Positions 1 to 6,754 of a stretch of DNA of 48,558 nt are shown one piece after another (position 1 is the stretch's first letter; each line of letters begins with the position of its first letter). The position numbers and the translations under genes were made by a program. This DNA is from a virus. The notes beneath the pieces are model-generated. The model saw only the letters and a program-made list of their open reading frames with translations. It was not told where the DNA came from and searched no databases. The DNA lies in IMG/VR virus record IMGVR_UViG_3300036852_000350, positions 1 to 48,558 of that record. One strand, written 5' to 3'.

Positions 1-127
1 GGCTGTCGTGCGCCGCGGGTTTTTCGTAGCGTGGGGATCGAGCCACGTCGAAGCGCGGGAATCGAGCCACGTCGAAGCGTGGGGATCGAGCCACGTCGTA
101 GCGTGGGAATCGAGCCACGTCGAAGCG
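1..127 (+). repeat. Contig-end overlap, left copy
   Basis: Bases 1-127 are identical to 48432-48558. An exact overlap of 127 bp is what a de Bruijn assembler run with k=127 leaves at the ends of a circular contig. It probably reflects circular or circularly permuted DNA rather than a real terminal repeat of the virion genome. The overlap falls inside the tandem-repeat gene, where assembly is least reliable. Confidence 0.9.
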
Positions 128-766
128 CGGGAATCGAGCCACGTCGAAGCGTGGGGATCGAGCCACGTCGAAGCGCGGGAATCGAGCCACGTCGAAGCGT
201 GGGGATCGAGCCACGTCGTAGCGTGGGGATCGAGCCACGTCGTAGCGTGGGAATCGAGCCACGTCGAAGCGTGGGGATCGAGCCACGTCGAAGCGTCCAA
301 GTACGTCGCCATTCACAAGCCCGAAAACAGCGAGGCGACGATCTCCGGGGGCATCGTCATCGAGGTCAAGGCGCCTCGCACCCCTGAGGAGTGGTGCGAC
401 TACTACGGCGTTGCGGTCAGGCGGGGCGTAGTCACCCTGTACAAGGCGTTGAATGATGTGTTTGGCGCACCCCACAACGGTTTTCTCTACACCCCCGGCT
501 CCAAGCCGAAGGCACCCGACTGGGATGGTGGCAAAGCCGAGTGTGGCGGCGGTCTCCATTTCTCCCCCTCCCCTGTTCTGGCCTTGCAGTGGTACAGCGG
601 TAGCGATGTCCGCTTCGTCGCCTGCCCGGTGCGACTGAAAGAGGTCGTTGTCCATCACCCGGCGGTGTACCCGGCCAAGGTGAAGGCGCCAAGAGTCTGC
701 GGCAGGGTCTACGAGGTCGACCGCTTCGGTAAGCGGATCGAGCAGGAGAAGGAAGTGGCGGCGTGA
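1..766 (+). CDS. Octapeptide-repeat protein, C-terminal part (gene starts at 48373)
   Basis: This is the 3' part of a gene that crosses the circle junction. The 5' part is at 48373-48558; the joined protein is about 274 residues. After a short N-terminal lead it has eleven 8-residue repeats of the form SSHVEAWG / SSHVVAWE / SSHVEARE (bases 29-292), then a globular C-terminal domain with the segment GGLHFSPSPVLALQWY and a short hydrophobic strand after it. The C-terminal part resembles small phage and actinobacterial proteins of the DUF7666 type; I recall this from pattern only. Regular 8-residue repeats with alternating hydrophobic residues suggest a beta-solenoid. Function is unknown. The stop overlaps the next start (GTGA), so translation is probably coupled. 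It lies in the early operon downstream of the regulatory switch. Confidence 0.85.
   Translation, partial: AVVRRGFFVAWGSSHVEARESSHVEAWGSSHVVAWESSHVEARESSHVEAWGSSHVEARESSHVEAWGSSHVVAWGSSHVVAWESSHVEAWGSSHVEASKYVAIHKPENSEATISGGIVIEVKAPRTPEEWCDYYGVAVRRGVVTLYKALNDVFGAPHNGFLYTPGSKPKAPDWDGGKAECGGGLHFSPSPVLALQWYSGSDVRFVACPVRLKEVVVHHPAVYPAKVKAPRVCGRVYEVDRFGKRIEQEKEVAA
29..292 (+). repeat. 24-bp tandem repeat array, 11 units
   Basis: Eleven in-frame 24-bp units encode the octapeptide repeats of the gene above. Units differ at a few positions (GCGTGGGGATC, GCGTGGGAATC or GCGCGGGAATC; GTCGAA or GTCGTA). Each unit contains CGTGG and CCACG, which are inverted repeats of each other. Single-stranded DNA or RNA could therefore fold as a series of alternative hairpins, within a unit or across a unit boundary. 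Four units reappear at 48460-48558 as part of the contig-end overlap. The copy number was assembled through a repeat longer than 127 bp and may be wrong. Confidence 0.95.
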
Positions 767-1266
767 GAAACGACTGTCGCATCCCCAGCTCCAAGATCCG
801 GTCAATCTGGACGATCTACCAAGCGGGGTTCTCAACTGGATGGATTGCGGAGCGAATCTACCGGCGCTACGGATACGCCAGCCCCGAATCGTGTCAGGCG
901 GCACTCTTTCGTGCCTTTAGACGCCGAACATTGCGCCCGCGCGACCACCGTCTCGCCGCCCACTTCCGGCAAGACTTCAACCGAGGTTGCGGCGGCTGTG
1001 GCTGCTCTCTGGACGAGCGGACGATGGGCTGCAAGCAATGTACGCGTCGTCACTCGCAGCGTAGCTGGCGCAAGGTTTCCGCCCCCGGCCGCCGGTCGTG
1101 CGCGGGTTGCGGCGGACCGATGGATGGTTACACGATCGGCTGCCGCCACTGCGCCGCCAGACATTATCATCGCCGCTGGCGAGCAAAGTCCGGCCCCGCC
1201 TCCTCCCCTCGCGCCGAGAACCGCGACGGCGGGGCCGCCCTCTCTCCGCGAAAGGTGGCCGCGTGA
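763..1266 (+). CDS. HTH-like protein with two duplicated zinc ribbons
   Basis: A 167-residue basic protein starting at GTG 763, overlapping the previous stop by 4 nt. Residues about 8-60 form a helix-turn-helix-like segment (IYQAGFSTGWIAERIYRRYG). Two zinc-binding repeats follow: GCGGCGCSLDERTMGCKQC and SCAGCGGPMDGYTIGCRHC, each followed by an RRH/RHYHRRWR basic helix. The two modules look like an internal duplication. A DNA- or RNA-binding role is inferred. The protein ends KVAA, whose codons supply an AAGGTGG ribosome-binding sequence for the next gene. No family was recognised. Confidence 0.75.
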   Translation: MRNDCRIPSSKIRSIWTIYQAGFSTGWIAERIYRRYGYASPESCQAALFRAFRRRTLRPRDHRLAAHFRQDFNRGCGGCGCSLDERTMGCKQCTRRHSQRSWRKVSAPGRRSCAGCGGPMDGYTIGCRHCAARHYHRRWRAKSGPASSPRAENRDGGAALSPRKVAA

Positions 1267-1424
1267 ACATTCCACGTGAAGCAGAGAACGCGCAGATTCG
1301 GCTGATGCAGGCGGTCCGCTACGCGATCTCCCACGGCGCGACCGACCGCGACATCCGCATGGCGGTCGAAGCGACACTCGAAGAGCGGAAGGCTTACGCC
1401 GACGTGCCAGGCGGTGCCGCATGA
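1263..1424 (+). CDS. Small early protein, unknown
   Basis: 53 residues from GTG 1263, overlapping the genes on both sides by 4 nt. It is mostly helical with charged residues (IRLMQAVRYAISHGATDRD) and ends GGAA. The segment HGATDRDIRMAVEATLEE could be a small helix-turn-helix, but that is a guess. Evidence that it is real is the tight overlap and coding-like composition; no family recognised. Confidence 0.55.
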   Translation: MNIPREAENAQIRLMQAVRYAISHGATDRDIRMAVEATLEERKAYADVPGGAA

Positions 1425-1873
1425 ACCCGACCGAGGCCGATGTGATCCGCGCTGCAATTAAGCAGATCCAAAAGCGCGACGGCTTCACGACCAGCGCTTA
1501 CTTTCATGACGCTAACGGCAACTACATGGAACTAGCTGAAGTAAACGGGAAAAAAGTCGCAGCGACTTGTGCAATCGGCGGCATCGAACACGCGATCTTC
1601 CAACTCACCAATGAGATCATTTCCGAGGACGAGCGGCGTACAAACGCTCAACTGGCGACCCCCCGGTCACGCGCAAAAACAGGTGCCCTTGGTCTCTACG
1701 TCAAAACAATGCGGCGCATCAATCGCTTGGCGCGCGAATTATACCCCACTGACGTGGATGGCGATAAGAACACGACCGTAGAGGAACTCACATTCTACGG
1801 CTCAGATGCCGCCGCCAAGCAACGTGTTCGGAAAGTTTTTAAGGCAGCGCTGGAAGAGGCTGAGTCCGCCTGA
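1421..1873 (+). CDS. DUF6197-like phage protein
   Basis: 150 residues starting ATG 1421 in a 4-nt overlap. The layout is an N-terminal helix (VIRAAIKQIQKRD), a GxCAIGGIEHA segment, a long helix, and a C-terminal LTFYGSDAAAKQRVRKVFKAALEEAE segment. This order (helix, CxxGA-like patch, then a helix after a T/W-rich turn) resembles DUF6197 proteins common in actinobacterial phages. A clearer member is at 9172-9513. Function is not known. Family assignment is tentative. Confidence 0.7.
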   Translation: MNPTEADVIRAAIKQIQKRDGFTTSAYFHDANGNYMELAEVNGKKVAATCAIGGIEHAIFQLTNEIISEDERRTNAQLATPRSRAKTGALGLYVKTMRRINRLARELYPTDVDGDKNTTVEELTFYGSDAAAKQRVRKVFKAALEEAESA

Positions 1874-2076
1874 TGGCCTCCCTCGCCCCGATGGACGATC
1901 TCTTCCCCGAGCGGAAACCGTCGCCGCTCCTCGGCCTCGGCGTTTCGCTCGTCCTGCTCGAAGCCGACGTGCGCCGCTTCCGTGTCTGCTGGGAGGAATT
2001 CATGGCGGCCCCGTTTCCCGATTATGAGACCAGGCAGGCGTCGCTCGACTACGCCGCCGACGAGGACCAGGCGTGA
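1873..2076 (+). CDS. Small acidic early protein
   Basis: 67 residues from ATG 1873, sharing one base with the previous stop. It is acidic (ends YAADEDQA) with a hydrophobic patch PLLGLGVSLVLLEADV near the middle. It lies directly upstream of the ERF recombinase and overlaps its start by 4 nt, so it may be co-translated with it. No family recognised. Confidence 0.55.
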   Translation: MASLAPMDDLFPERKPSPLLGLGVSLVLLEADVRRFRVCWEEFMAAPFPDYETRQASLDYAADEDQA

Positions 2077-2765
2077 GTGAGGGCAAGAATCCTCTGGCGG
2101 CTGCGCTGCTCGCCACACAGAAGGCCATGCCTGCCCTTCACAAGGACAGCAAGGCTGAAGTCGTCAGCAAGAAAACGGGGGCGAAGTTTAGTTACACCTA
2201 CCTCTCCCTGACCGCACTCTTGGAGCAAGCTATCCCCGTTCTCAACGAACATGGGCTCTCCCTCTTGCAGATGCCCAGCTTGCGAGAAGACGGGGCACAG
2301 GTACTCATTACCACGCTGCTTCACGGCGATTCGGGCGAGCAGTTTATTGGCGAGACACCCCTGATTCTCGCCGGAGAACAGACGCCACAGACCTGGGGCG
2401 GCGCGGTCACCTACGCGCGAAGGTATGCGCTAACGGCCCTGCTCGGGATCGCCGCCGACGAGGATGATGATGGGGCGTCCGCCTCACGGCCCTGGACGGC
2501 TGTCTCGCCGAAACGCCAAAGCGAATTTGCTGCCCAAAATTCCGCTGAAGAAAAAACCCGGCCAGCCTCCGCCGCTGCCAGTAGGCGTATCCACGCAATC
2601 ATCACCGAGCTCGCCGAGGCGCGGGGGGCTCCCCGCGAGCAGGTCCAGTCTGCGCTGAAGGGTGCTCTTGAGATCGAGTCGATGGCAAATCTGTCGGCGA
2701 CAGACGCTGCTAGGGCTGATGGGATTTTGGCGGAGTGGAAGCAGAAGGTGGGGGTGGGCACGTGA
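2073..2765 (+). CDS. erf: ERF-family single-strand annealing recombinase
   Basis: 230 residues from GTG 2073. The N-terminal two thirds match the ERF superfamily (single-strand annealing proteins of phage recombination). The pattern starts LAAALLATQKAMPALHKDSK, then YTYLSLTALLEQAIPVLNEHGLSLLQ, then TTLLHGDSGEQ, then QTWGGAVTYARRYALTALLGIAADEDDDG. The last block, with GA.TYARRY.L...LGI..DEDDD, is the family signature. The C-terminal third is a linker and a helical domain. ERF proteins bind single-stranded DNA and anneal complementary strands. The exonuclease at 3136 would supply 3' overhangs, so the two probably act as a recombination pair, possibly to circularise the incoming genome. Confidence 0.9.
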   Translation: MSEGKNPLAAALLATQKAMPALHKDSKAEVVSKKTGAKFSYTYLSLTALLEQAIPVLNEHGLSLLQMPSLREDGAQVLITTLLHGDSGEQFIGETPLILAGEQTPQTWGGAVTYARRYALTALLGIAADEDDDGASASRPWTAVSPKRQSEFAAQNSAEEKTRPASAAASRRIHAIITELAEARGAPREQVQSALKGALEIESMANLSATDAARADGILAEWKQKVGVGT

Positions 2766-3136
2766 GCATCACGCTTCCAGAGGTTCGCCCCGAGCTTGGT
2801 TCTGGCCTTGTCACGGAAGTACCGCTACTTCCTGCCGAATTGCTAGAGCGCATTGATGGCGCAGGCAATCGCTTCACTCTTCACTTATGGGAAAAGGGTA
2901 GGGAGGTCGCGAGCGACAAGTGCTGGCTCCCCTACTGGCCGTCAGAGCTCGGGGATCGTGTGGTGGCAGCGGAGCCGACGATCTTTTCTCCGACTGAGGA
3001 GTGGCGGCTCGATGAGTGGTCGGTCACGTCCGCTGGCGAAGAGCTTACGCGCAACTCGTGCGGGGGTCTTAAGTCACACTTTTGGCCTGGCGACACGCTC
3101 TTCTCCACTGTCAGCGTTGTCGTGGTGCCGTTCTGA
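2762..3136 (+). CDS. Hypothetical protein between recombination genes
   Basis: 124 residues from GTG 2762, overlapping ERF by 4 nt and the exonuclease start by 1 nt. It is predicted beta-rich and ends in a run of valines (STVSVVVVPF). It contains WLPYWPSELGDRV and a single conserved-looking Cys in TRNSCGGLK. No domain was recognised. Its position inside the ERF-exonuclease pair suggests an accessory role in recombination or replication; this is inference only. Confidence 0.6.
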   Translation: MSITLPEVRPELGSGLVTEVPLLPAELLERIDGAGNRFTLHLWEKGREVASDKCWLPYWPSELGDRVVAAEPTIFSPTEEWRLDEWSVTSAGEELTRNSCGGLKSHFWPGDTLFSTVSVVVVPF

Positions 3137-3834
3137 TGGCCGTAACAGAAGGTGAGGGCGTGAGCGCTGTCAAGCAAGGCGCCGGTAGACCGATGAAGGG
3201 CTACTTCACCGCTGATGGAATCCGCGTCCCTGGAGTAACGACCATCACGGGGTTCTACAAGACCCGACAACTCATGGTTTGGGCCAACAAAGAGGGATTG
3301 GCCGGACGAAGCATTGACGAAAAACGTGACGAGGCGGCATCGGTTGGCTCTCTCGTCCATGGCTGGATCGAGTCGTACATCCACGGACGCGACGGGTACT
3401 ACCCGACACAGGACGAGCCAGAGTTTCTCGTTGGCGCCTGGTCGGGCTTCAAGGCTTTCCTCGACTGGGCGGAGCAGGTCGATCTCAACGTCATTGAGAC
3501 AGAGGCCCCGCTTATCAGTGAGAGGTATCGCTACGGAGGAACCCTCGACGCGGTGGCTCTCGTAGGTGGAACGTTGAAGCTGCTGGATTGGAAAACATCG
3601 GGCGGTGTGTATTCCTCGATGCTTGCCCAACTCGGGGCCTACCGACAGCTGTTGCGCGAGCGCGATGGCAACACAGCCCCGGATGCAGCGCAACTTCTCA
3701 GGGTCGGCAAGGAGCATGGCGACTTTCATTTTCACTCGTATCCCCAGAGCATTCTTGACCTGGGCTGGCGCCAGTTCCTTCTGTGGCGTGAGTCCTATGA
3801 GTTGGAGAAAGAACTCAAAAAGGTCGCGGCGTGA
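3136..3834 (+). CDS. PD-(D/E)XK exonuclease (RecB/Cas4-like)
   Basis: 232 residues. ATG 3136 is chosen because it overlaps the previous stop (TGATG). The PVGVTTITGFY-like N-terminus (VPGVTTITGFYK, residues about 31-42) and GSLVHGW with His75 are typical of this nuclease family. The core motif is complete: Asp138 in GGTLDAVA, then LLDWKTS with Asp151 and Lys153, then QLGAYR with Gln165 and Tyr169. Such enzymes digest double-stranded DNA ends and partner annealing proteins like ERF, which lies just upstream. The C-terminus (KVAA) again provides a ribosome-binding sequence for the following GTG. Confidence 0.88.
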   Translation: MAVTEGEGVSAVKQGAGRPMKGYFTADGIRVPGVTTITGFYKTRQLMVWANKEGLAGRSIDEKRDEAASVGSLVHGWIESYIHGRDGYYPTQDEPEFLVGAWSGFKAFLDWAEQVDLNVIETEAPLISERYRYGGTLDAVALVGGTLKLLDWKTSGGVYSSMLAQLGAYRQLLRERDGNTAPDAAQLLRVGKEHGDFHFHSYPQSILDLGWRQFLLWRESYELEKELKKVAA

Positions 3835-3971
3835 CCTGCGCCTGCCGTCGCCACGCGGTCTGCGCGCATTGCCTCGGCCTGCTTTCTAAGGATCTCGTTA
3901 GAAAGCGCCGCCGCGAGTCCCTGCGCTCCCTGACACGGTTTAGCCAAAAACTCAAAGGTAGGTATAGGTGA
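3831..3971 (+). CDS. Small Cys-rich basic protein
   Basis: 46 residues from GTG 3831 in the usual 4-nt overlap. The N-terminus has four cysteines (CAC and CAHC) plus histidines, which could bind zinc; the rest is strongly basic (KRRRESLRSLTRFSQKLKGRYR). The composition suggests nucleic acid binding. It is too short to assign. Confidence 0.45.
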   Translation: MTCACRRHAVCAHCLGLLSKDLVRKRRRESLRSLTRFSQKLKGRYR

Positions 3972-3993
3972 CGACGTTGCGCGAGCGGGAACC

Positions 3994-4167
3994 ATGGATG
4001 CACACAGCCTCCCGGTGCAGCCGGACCACCGTCCCACTCGCGGAGCGCCGCCTGACGGCGACTGCGGCGGGGCGGCGCCCCAAATGAAATCCCTCGAAGG
4101 AATCGCCCTCTTCTCCCTAATCCTCCTCGCGGCAGCCGCCTGGGCTGTATGGGGGCGACGGGCGTGA
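3994..4167 (+). CDS. Possible small membrane protein upstream of integrase
   Basis: 57 residues from ATG 3994. The last 22 or so residues form a transmembrane helix (GIALFSLILLAAAAWAVWG) followed by positive charges (RRA). An internal ATG at 4084 would give only the 27-residue hydrophobic peptide. The stop overlaps the integrase GTG at 4164 in the genome's usual manner, which favours it over the competing 39-residue frame at 3968-4087. Low confidence on the exact start. Confidence 0.4.
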   Translation: MDAHSLPVQPDHRPTRGAPPDGDCGGAAPQMKSLEGIALFSLILLAAAAWAVWGRRA

Positions 4168-5102
4168 GCGCCCTTGCTATCGAGCGTCCTACCGTCGTAG
4201 ACTCCGCCTTCCTGCGCGACCTCACGCACTTGAATGCGCGAGCCGCCCCGGACTTGGCTGATTGGCTCGTTTCGCTAGAGGTTTCCAACAGGGCCGACCG
4301 GACCATCTACGCCTACCGCCTTGAGATCGCCAGGCTGCTGCGCATGTTCATGGACAAGCCGGTAGACGACTTCACCGCCTCCGACATCGAGCGCTGGATC
4401 ATCGACCACCCGCGCAAAAGCCGGCATATCGTCCGTGCTATAGCTTCCGCGTTTTTCACCTGGCTCTACCAGCAAGAGCGGATTGTAAAGAACCCGATGG
4501 ACAGGGTGGTCAGGGTCAAGCAGACCGCCCGGCCTACGGTCGACATCTTCGGCGAGGGCGAGTGCGCTCTCCTCGAAGCCCTCCCCGCCCCGCACGGCCA
4601 TTACTTCTCCCTCCTGTTCGGAACCGGGATCAGGCGCGACGAAGCCCTTCGTCTCCAGTGGGGGTCAATTGACCTCGGTCGCGAACGGCTGGTAGTTCGG
4701 CATGGCAAGGGGGACAAGCCCCGCATCGTGCCGCTGCTCGACTTCGCCTTGGTTGCCCTGGCGGAGCTCGATGGCTTCGAGCGCTTCAACCGAGACGACC
4801 ACGTGTTCTTCAAGACCCGCGGCCCCAACAACCCGCCCCGCTACCGAGAGAAGCACTTGCGCCGCAACGAGCTTTCGACCTCCGCCTTCCAGCGTTGGTA
4901 CGCGGACTGCATCGAGGACGCCGACGTGACTTACCGCAAGCCGCACACGACCCGGCACACCTACAACGAGATCCTGCGCTCCCTTGGGTTCGACCTGGAG
5001 GAGCGACAGCTTTGCCTCGGGCACGAGTCCTCTAGGACCACCGCCGACATCTACGGCCACATGACGATCGAGGATGTGGCGCGGAAAATGAGAGCCCGAT
5101 GA
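4164..5102 (+). CDS. int: Tyrosine recombinase (integrase)
   Basis: 312 residues. GTG 4164 is preferred to ATG 4149 because it gives the common 4-nt overlap. The N-terminal SAM-like core-binding domain spans residues about 35-110. The catalytic domain has the full set: Arg157 in GTGIRRDEALRLQW, Lys182 in RHGKGDKPRIVPL, His261 and Arg264 in HTTRHTY, His287 in LCLGHESSRTT and nucleophile Tyr297 in DIYGHM. It catalyses site-specific strand exchange between attP and a host attB, so the phage is probably temperate. I could not identify attP or a core site. No separate excisionase was recognised. Confidence 0.93.
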   Translation: MSALAIERPTVVDSAFLRDLTHLNARAAPDLADWLVSLEVSNRADRTIYAYRLEIARLLRMFMDKPVDDFTASDIERWIIDHPRKSRHIVRAIASAFFTWLYQQERIVKNPMDRVVRVKQTARPTVDIFGEGECALLEALPAPHGHYFSLLFGTGIRRDEALRLQWGSIDLGRERLVVRHGKGDKPRIVPLLDFALVALAELDGFERFNRDDHVFFKTRGPNNPPRYREKHLRRNELSTSAFQRWYADCIEDADVTYRKPHTTRHTYNEILRSLGFDLEERQLCLGHESSRTTADIYGHMTIEDVARKMRAR

Positions 5103-5290
5103 AGCAGACAACAGAGGCCCAGCTCTGGCGCGAGGGAAAACTGGTCGAGACGTTCGCCATAGAGTGGACACAGACCAAAGACGGCAATTGGGTCTGCACA
5201 ATCCGGCTACCTGGGGCGACGGTTGCCCATGACGTGATCCGCTGCGAAATCCCAGAAGAAGCGGCGCGGAAGATGGGGGCGGAAAGATGA
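5099..5290 (+). CDS. Small early protein
   Basis: 63 residues from ATG 5099, overlapping the integrase stop by 4 nt. It is predicted to be a small beta-sheet protein (QLWREGKLVETFAIEW, then WVCTIRLPG) with a short C-terminal helix. Being the first gene after the integrase, it could be a directionality factor, but no helix-turn-helix or other supporting feature is visible. Unknown function. Confidence 0.55.
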   Translation: MKQTTEAQLWREGKLVETFAIEWTQTKDGNWVCTIRLPGATVAHDVIRCEIPEEAARKMGAER

Positions 5291-5529
5291 GCGACCACCT
5301 GGAGGCTCTTGAGAAACGTGGCGATGAAGTCGAGCGGTTCCATGACTGTCAACGCCAAGCCAACAAGTACATACGCGACACGGGTTCACAGGCGCTCGTG
5401 AATGAGCTTCGCGTAGCAAGAGAAGGGCGCCGCCAGATGCGTGTTGGAACGATCAACACGCTCGTTCTCCTTCATCACATTGACCGCCTTGAGGCGGAGC
5501 TTGCGAACGAACCGTTGAGGATGCCGTGA
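5287..5529 (+). CDS. Small helical early protein
   Basis: 80 residues from ATG 5287 in a 4-nt overlap. It is almost wholly helical and charged (LEALEKRGDEVERFHDCQRQANKYI, then IDRLEAELANE), consistent with a coiled coil. No family recognised. Confidence 0.5.
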   Translation: MSDHLEALEKRGDEVERFHDCQRQANKYIRDTGSQALVNELRVAREGRRQMRVGTINTLVLLHHIDRLEAELANEPLRMP

Positions 5530-5542
5530 TGAGGGCGGAGAG

Positions 5543-5632
5543 ATGAGCGATCGCTGTAATGCCAGGATGACAGCGGTGGCCTTGCCGTTCGTGTTCGCTC
5601 TGCGCCGCAACTTGAGGCCATCGGCCGCGTGA
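5543..5632 (+). CDS. Possible 29-residue peptide
   Basis: A 29-residue frame from ATG 5543 with GGCGGAGAG upstream as a possible ribosome-binding site. It is basic with a hydrophobic centre (TAVALPFVFALRR) and ends SAA. It is separated from the previous gene by 13 nt. Weakly supported. Confidence 0.25.
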   Translation: MSDRCNARMTAVALPFVFALRRNLRPSAA

Positions 5633-5665
5633 CCCCCCTCTCTAACAGCCCGGAACGGAGGGGGG
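5633..5665 (+). promoter_or_regulatory. Hairpin sequestering the ribosome-binding site of the 5667 gene
   Basis: CCCCCCTC (5633-5640) is complementary to GAGGGGGG (5658-5665), with a 17-nt loop. The right arm contains the GGAGG ribosome-binding sequence immediately before GTG 5667. Folding would hide the start, so translation may depend on ribosomes or a factor opening the stem. No U-run follows, so it is not a standard terminator. Confidence 0.5.
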
Positions 5666-5666
5666 C

Positions 5667-5882
5667 GTGAACGAGCGCGAGCAGATATTCGTGCGGACGA
5701 TCACCGAGAGACTGCGTGATCCTGGGATTCGTCTGGCTAGCAAGGGGTGGAGCGCCGAAATTGTGGTGCTAGCCCCGGAAGAGATCCCACGCATCCCTGG
5801 CTACAAGGTGGCGCTCGTCGTATCCGAGGCAGGAGTTCCCCCCCCTAACAGCGTCGCGCGTGTAACAGAAGGAGAGAAGTGA
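5667..5882 (+). CDS. Small early protein
   Basis: 71 residues from GTG 5667, with the strong GGAGGGGG upstream that lies in the hairpin described above. The N-terminus is helical (MNEREQIFVRTITERLRD), followed by beta-like segments (AEIVVLAPEEIP, KVALVVSEAG). No family recognised. Confidence 0.55.
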   Translation: MNEREQIFVRTITERLRDPGIRLASKGWSAEIVVLAPEEIPRIPGYKVALVVSEAGVPPPNSVARVTEGEK

Positions 5883-6118
5883 GCACGGGGGCACTACCTC
5901 AGCCGGCTGAACGTAGCGAAAGGGGGGCGCGCGCAAATCGCGAGCGCCATTACGCCGACCCGATTGATCGCGCCAAATACTGGTGCGGGGCGCCGCGTGA
6001 CCCCGCAAGGCCTCTCGGCCCCCTTTCGCGTCAGCGCTGTACATGCGTCGTCTGCGAAGACATCTGGCGCACGTATGGGACGCGGGGCTGGCTTAGCGGA
6101 AAGAGGCCCGCAAAGTGA
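5879..6118 (+). CDS. Small basic protein with a Cys motif
   Basis: 79 residues from GTG 5879. It is basic, with three cysteines near the middle (YWCGAP, RCTCVVCEDIW) that could bind a metal, and a YGTRGWLSGKRP tail. The stop overlaps the next GTG. A nucleic-acid-binding role is possible but not shown. Unknown. Confidence 0.5.
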   Translation: MSTGALPQPAERSERGARANRERHYADPIDRAKYWCGAPRDPARPLGPLSRQRCTCVVCEDIWRTYGTRGWLSGKRPAK

Positions 6119-6339
6119 TCGCTCCCTCTCGCGTCGATCTCCTTGAGCTCGACATCGACCAGCGCCTTCTCGACCTCTGGGCCGAAGCACACGAGATCAA
6201 GGATTGGAACCTTGAGGCAGCCGCGGCCTTCATGCGCGCCGCCTACGGCGTCGGCTACTGCGCCGCCCTAACCGAGGCTAAGCCGGGGAGTCTCTGTCGC
6301 GACCACGGGTACAAGATTCCGGCGCGGCGGGTGGCATGA
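6115..6339 (+). CDS. Conserved phage hypothetical protein
   Basis: 74 residues from GTG 6115. The pattern FMRAAYGVGYCAALTE followed by GSLCRDHGYKIPARR is one I recognise from many actinobacterial phage genomes, where it is annotated as hypothetical. The GYC, LC and DHGY residues may form a small metal site. It precedes the HNH-like gene with a 37-nt gap. Function not known. Confidence 0.65.
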   Translation: MIAPSRVDLLELDIDQRLLDLWAEAHEIKDWNLEAAAAFMRAAYGVGYCAALTEAKPGSLCRDHGYKIPARRVA

Positions 6340-6376
6340 AGCCCCACCTTCTTGATCTCAAAACGAAGGCCGTAGC

Positions 6377-6754
6377 ATGATCGCCGCACTTCTCACCATC
6401 GCGACGCTGATCCTCCCGCAAGTGTCGGGTGTCTACCAAGGCCCAGGCTGCGAAGGCCACTCGGCACGGCCCCCGTCGTCGTATACGTCCCGGCTGAAGG
6501 TCGAGCAGATCCGCGAGCTCGGCTACACCGACACCGACCCGTCCGACTATCAAGAGGACCACCTTGTGAGCTTGGCGCTCGGAGGTCATCCAACCGATTC
6601 CAAGAATCTGTGGCCTCAGCCCTGGCCCCAGGCGCACCGCGACGATCGCATCGAGCTGGAACTCTGGCATCGCGCCTGCCGCGGTATAGGGCGACCATTG
6701 ACTGTCCGAGAGGCTGTCCGGTGGGAGCGCCAATGGAAGAAAACACATGGGTAA
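6377..6754 (+). CDS. HNH-like nuclease with N-terminal signal or anchor
   Basis: 125 residues from ATG 6377. The first 18 residues (MIAALLTIATLILPQVSG) are a hydrophobic signal or membrane segment. Then comes the motif DYQEDHLVSLALGGHPTDSKN, residues about 55-75, followed by LWPQPW, a pattern of ββα-metal (HNH-like) proteins that are usually exported. The His in EDHL and the Asn in KNLWP would be the catalytic and metal-binding residues. An exported nuclease in a phage is unexpected; a role at the cell surface is possible. The end overlaps the next gene by 8 nt. Confidence 0.7.
   Translation: MIAALLTIATLILPQVSGVYQGPGCEGHSARPPSSYTSRLKVEQIRELGYTDTDPSDYQEDHLVSLALGGHPTDSKNLWPQPWPQAHRDDRIELELWHRACRGIGRPLTVREAVRWERQWKKTHG

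Noticed and set aside
29-292. Periodic repeats that might suggest a CRISPR array
   Set aside because: Units are 24 bp, contiguous, without unique spacers, and encode in-frame protein repeats.
31-387. Second plus-strand frame of 118 residues with GIEPRRS repeats
   Set aside because: It is the shadow of the octapeptide-repeat gene in another frame; it lacks a ribosome site and ends in unrelated sequence.
3968-4087. 39-codon frame between exonuclease and integrase
   Set aside because: Overlaps the better 3994-4167 frame, is Arg/Thr-rich without structure, and its end is not coupled to the integrase start.
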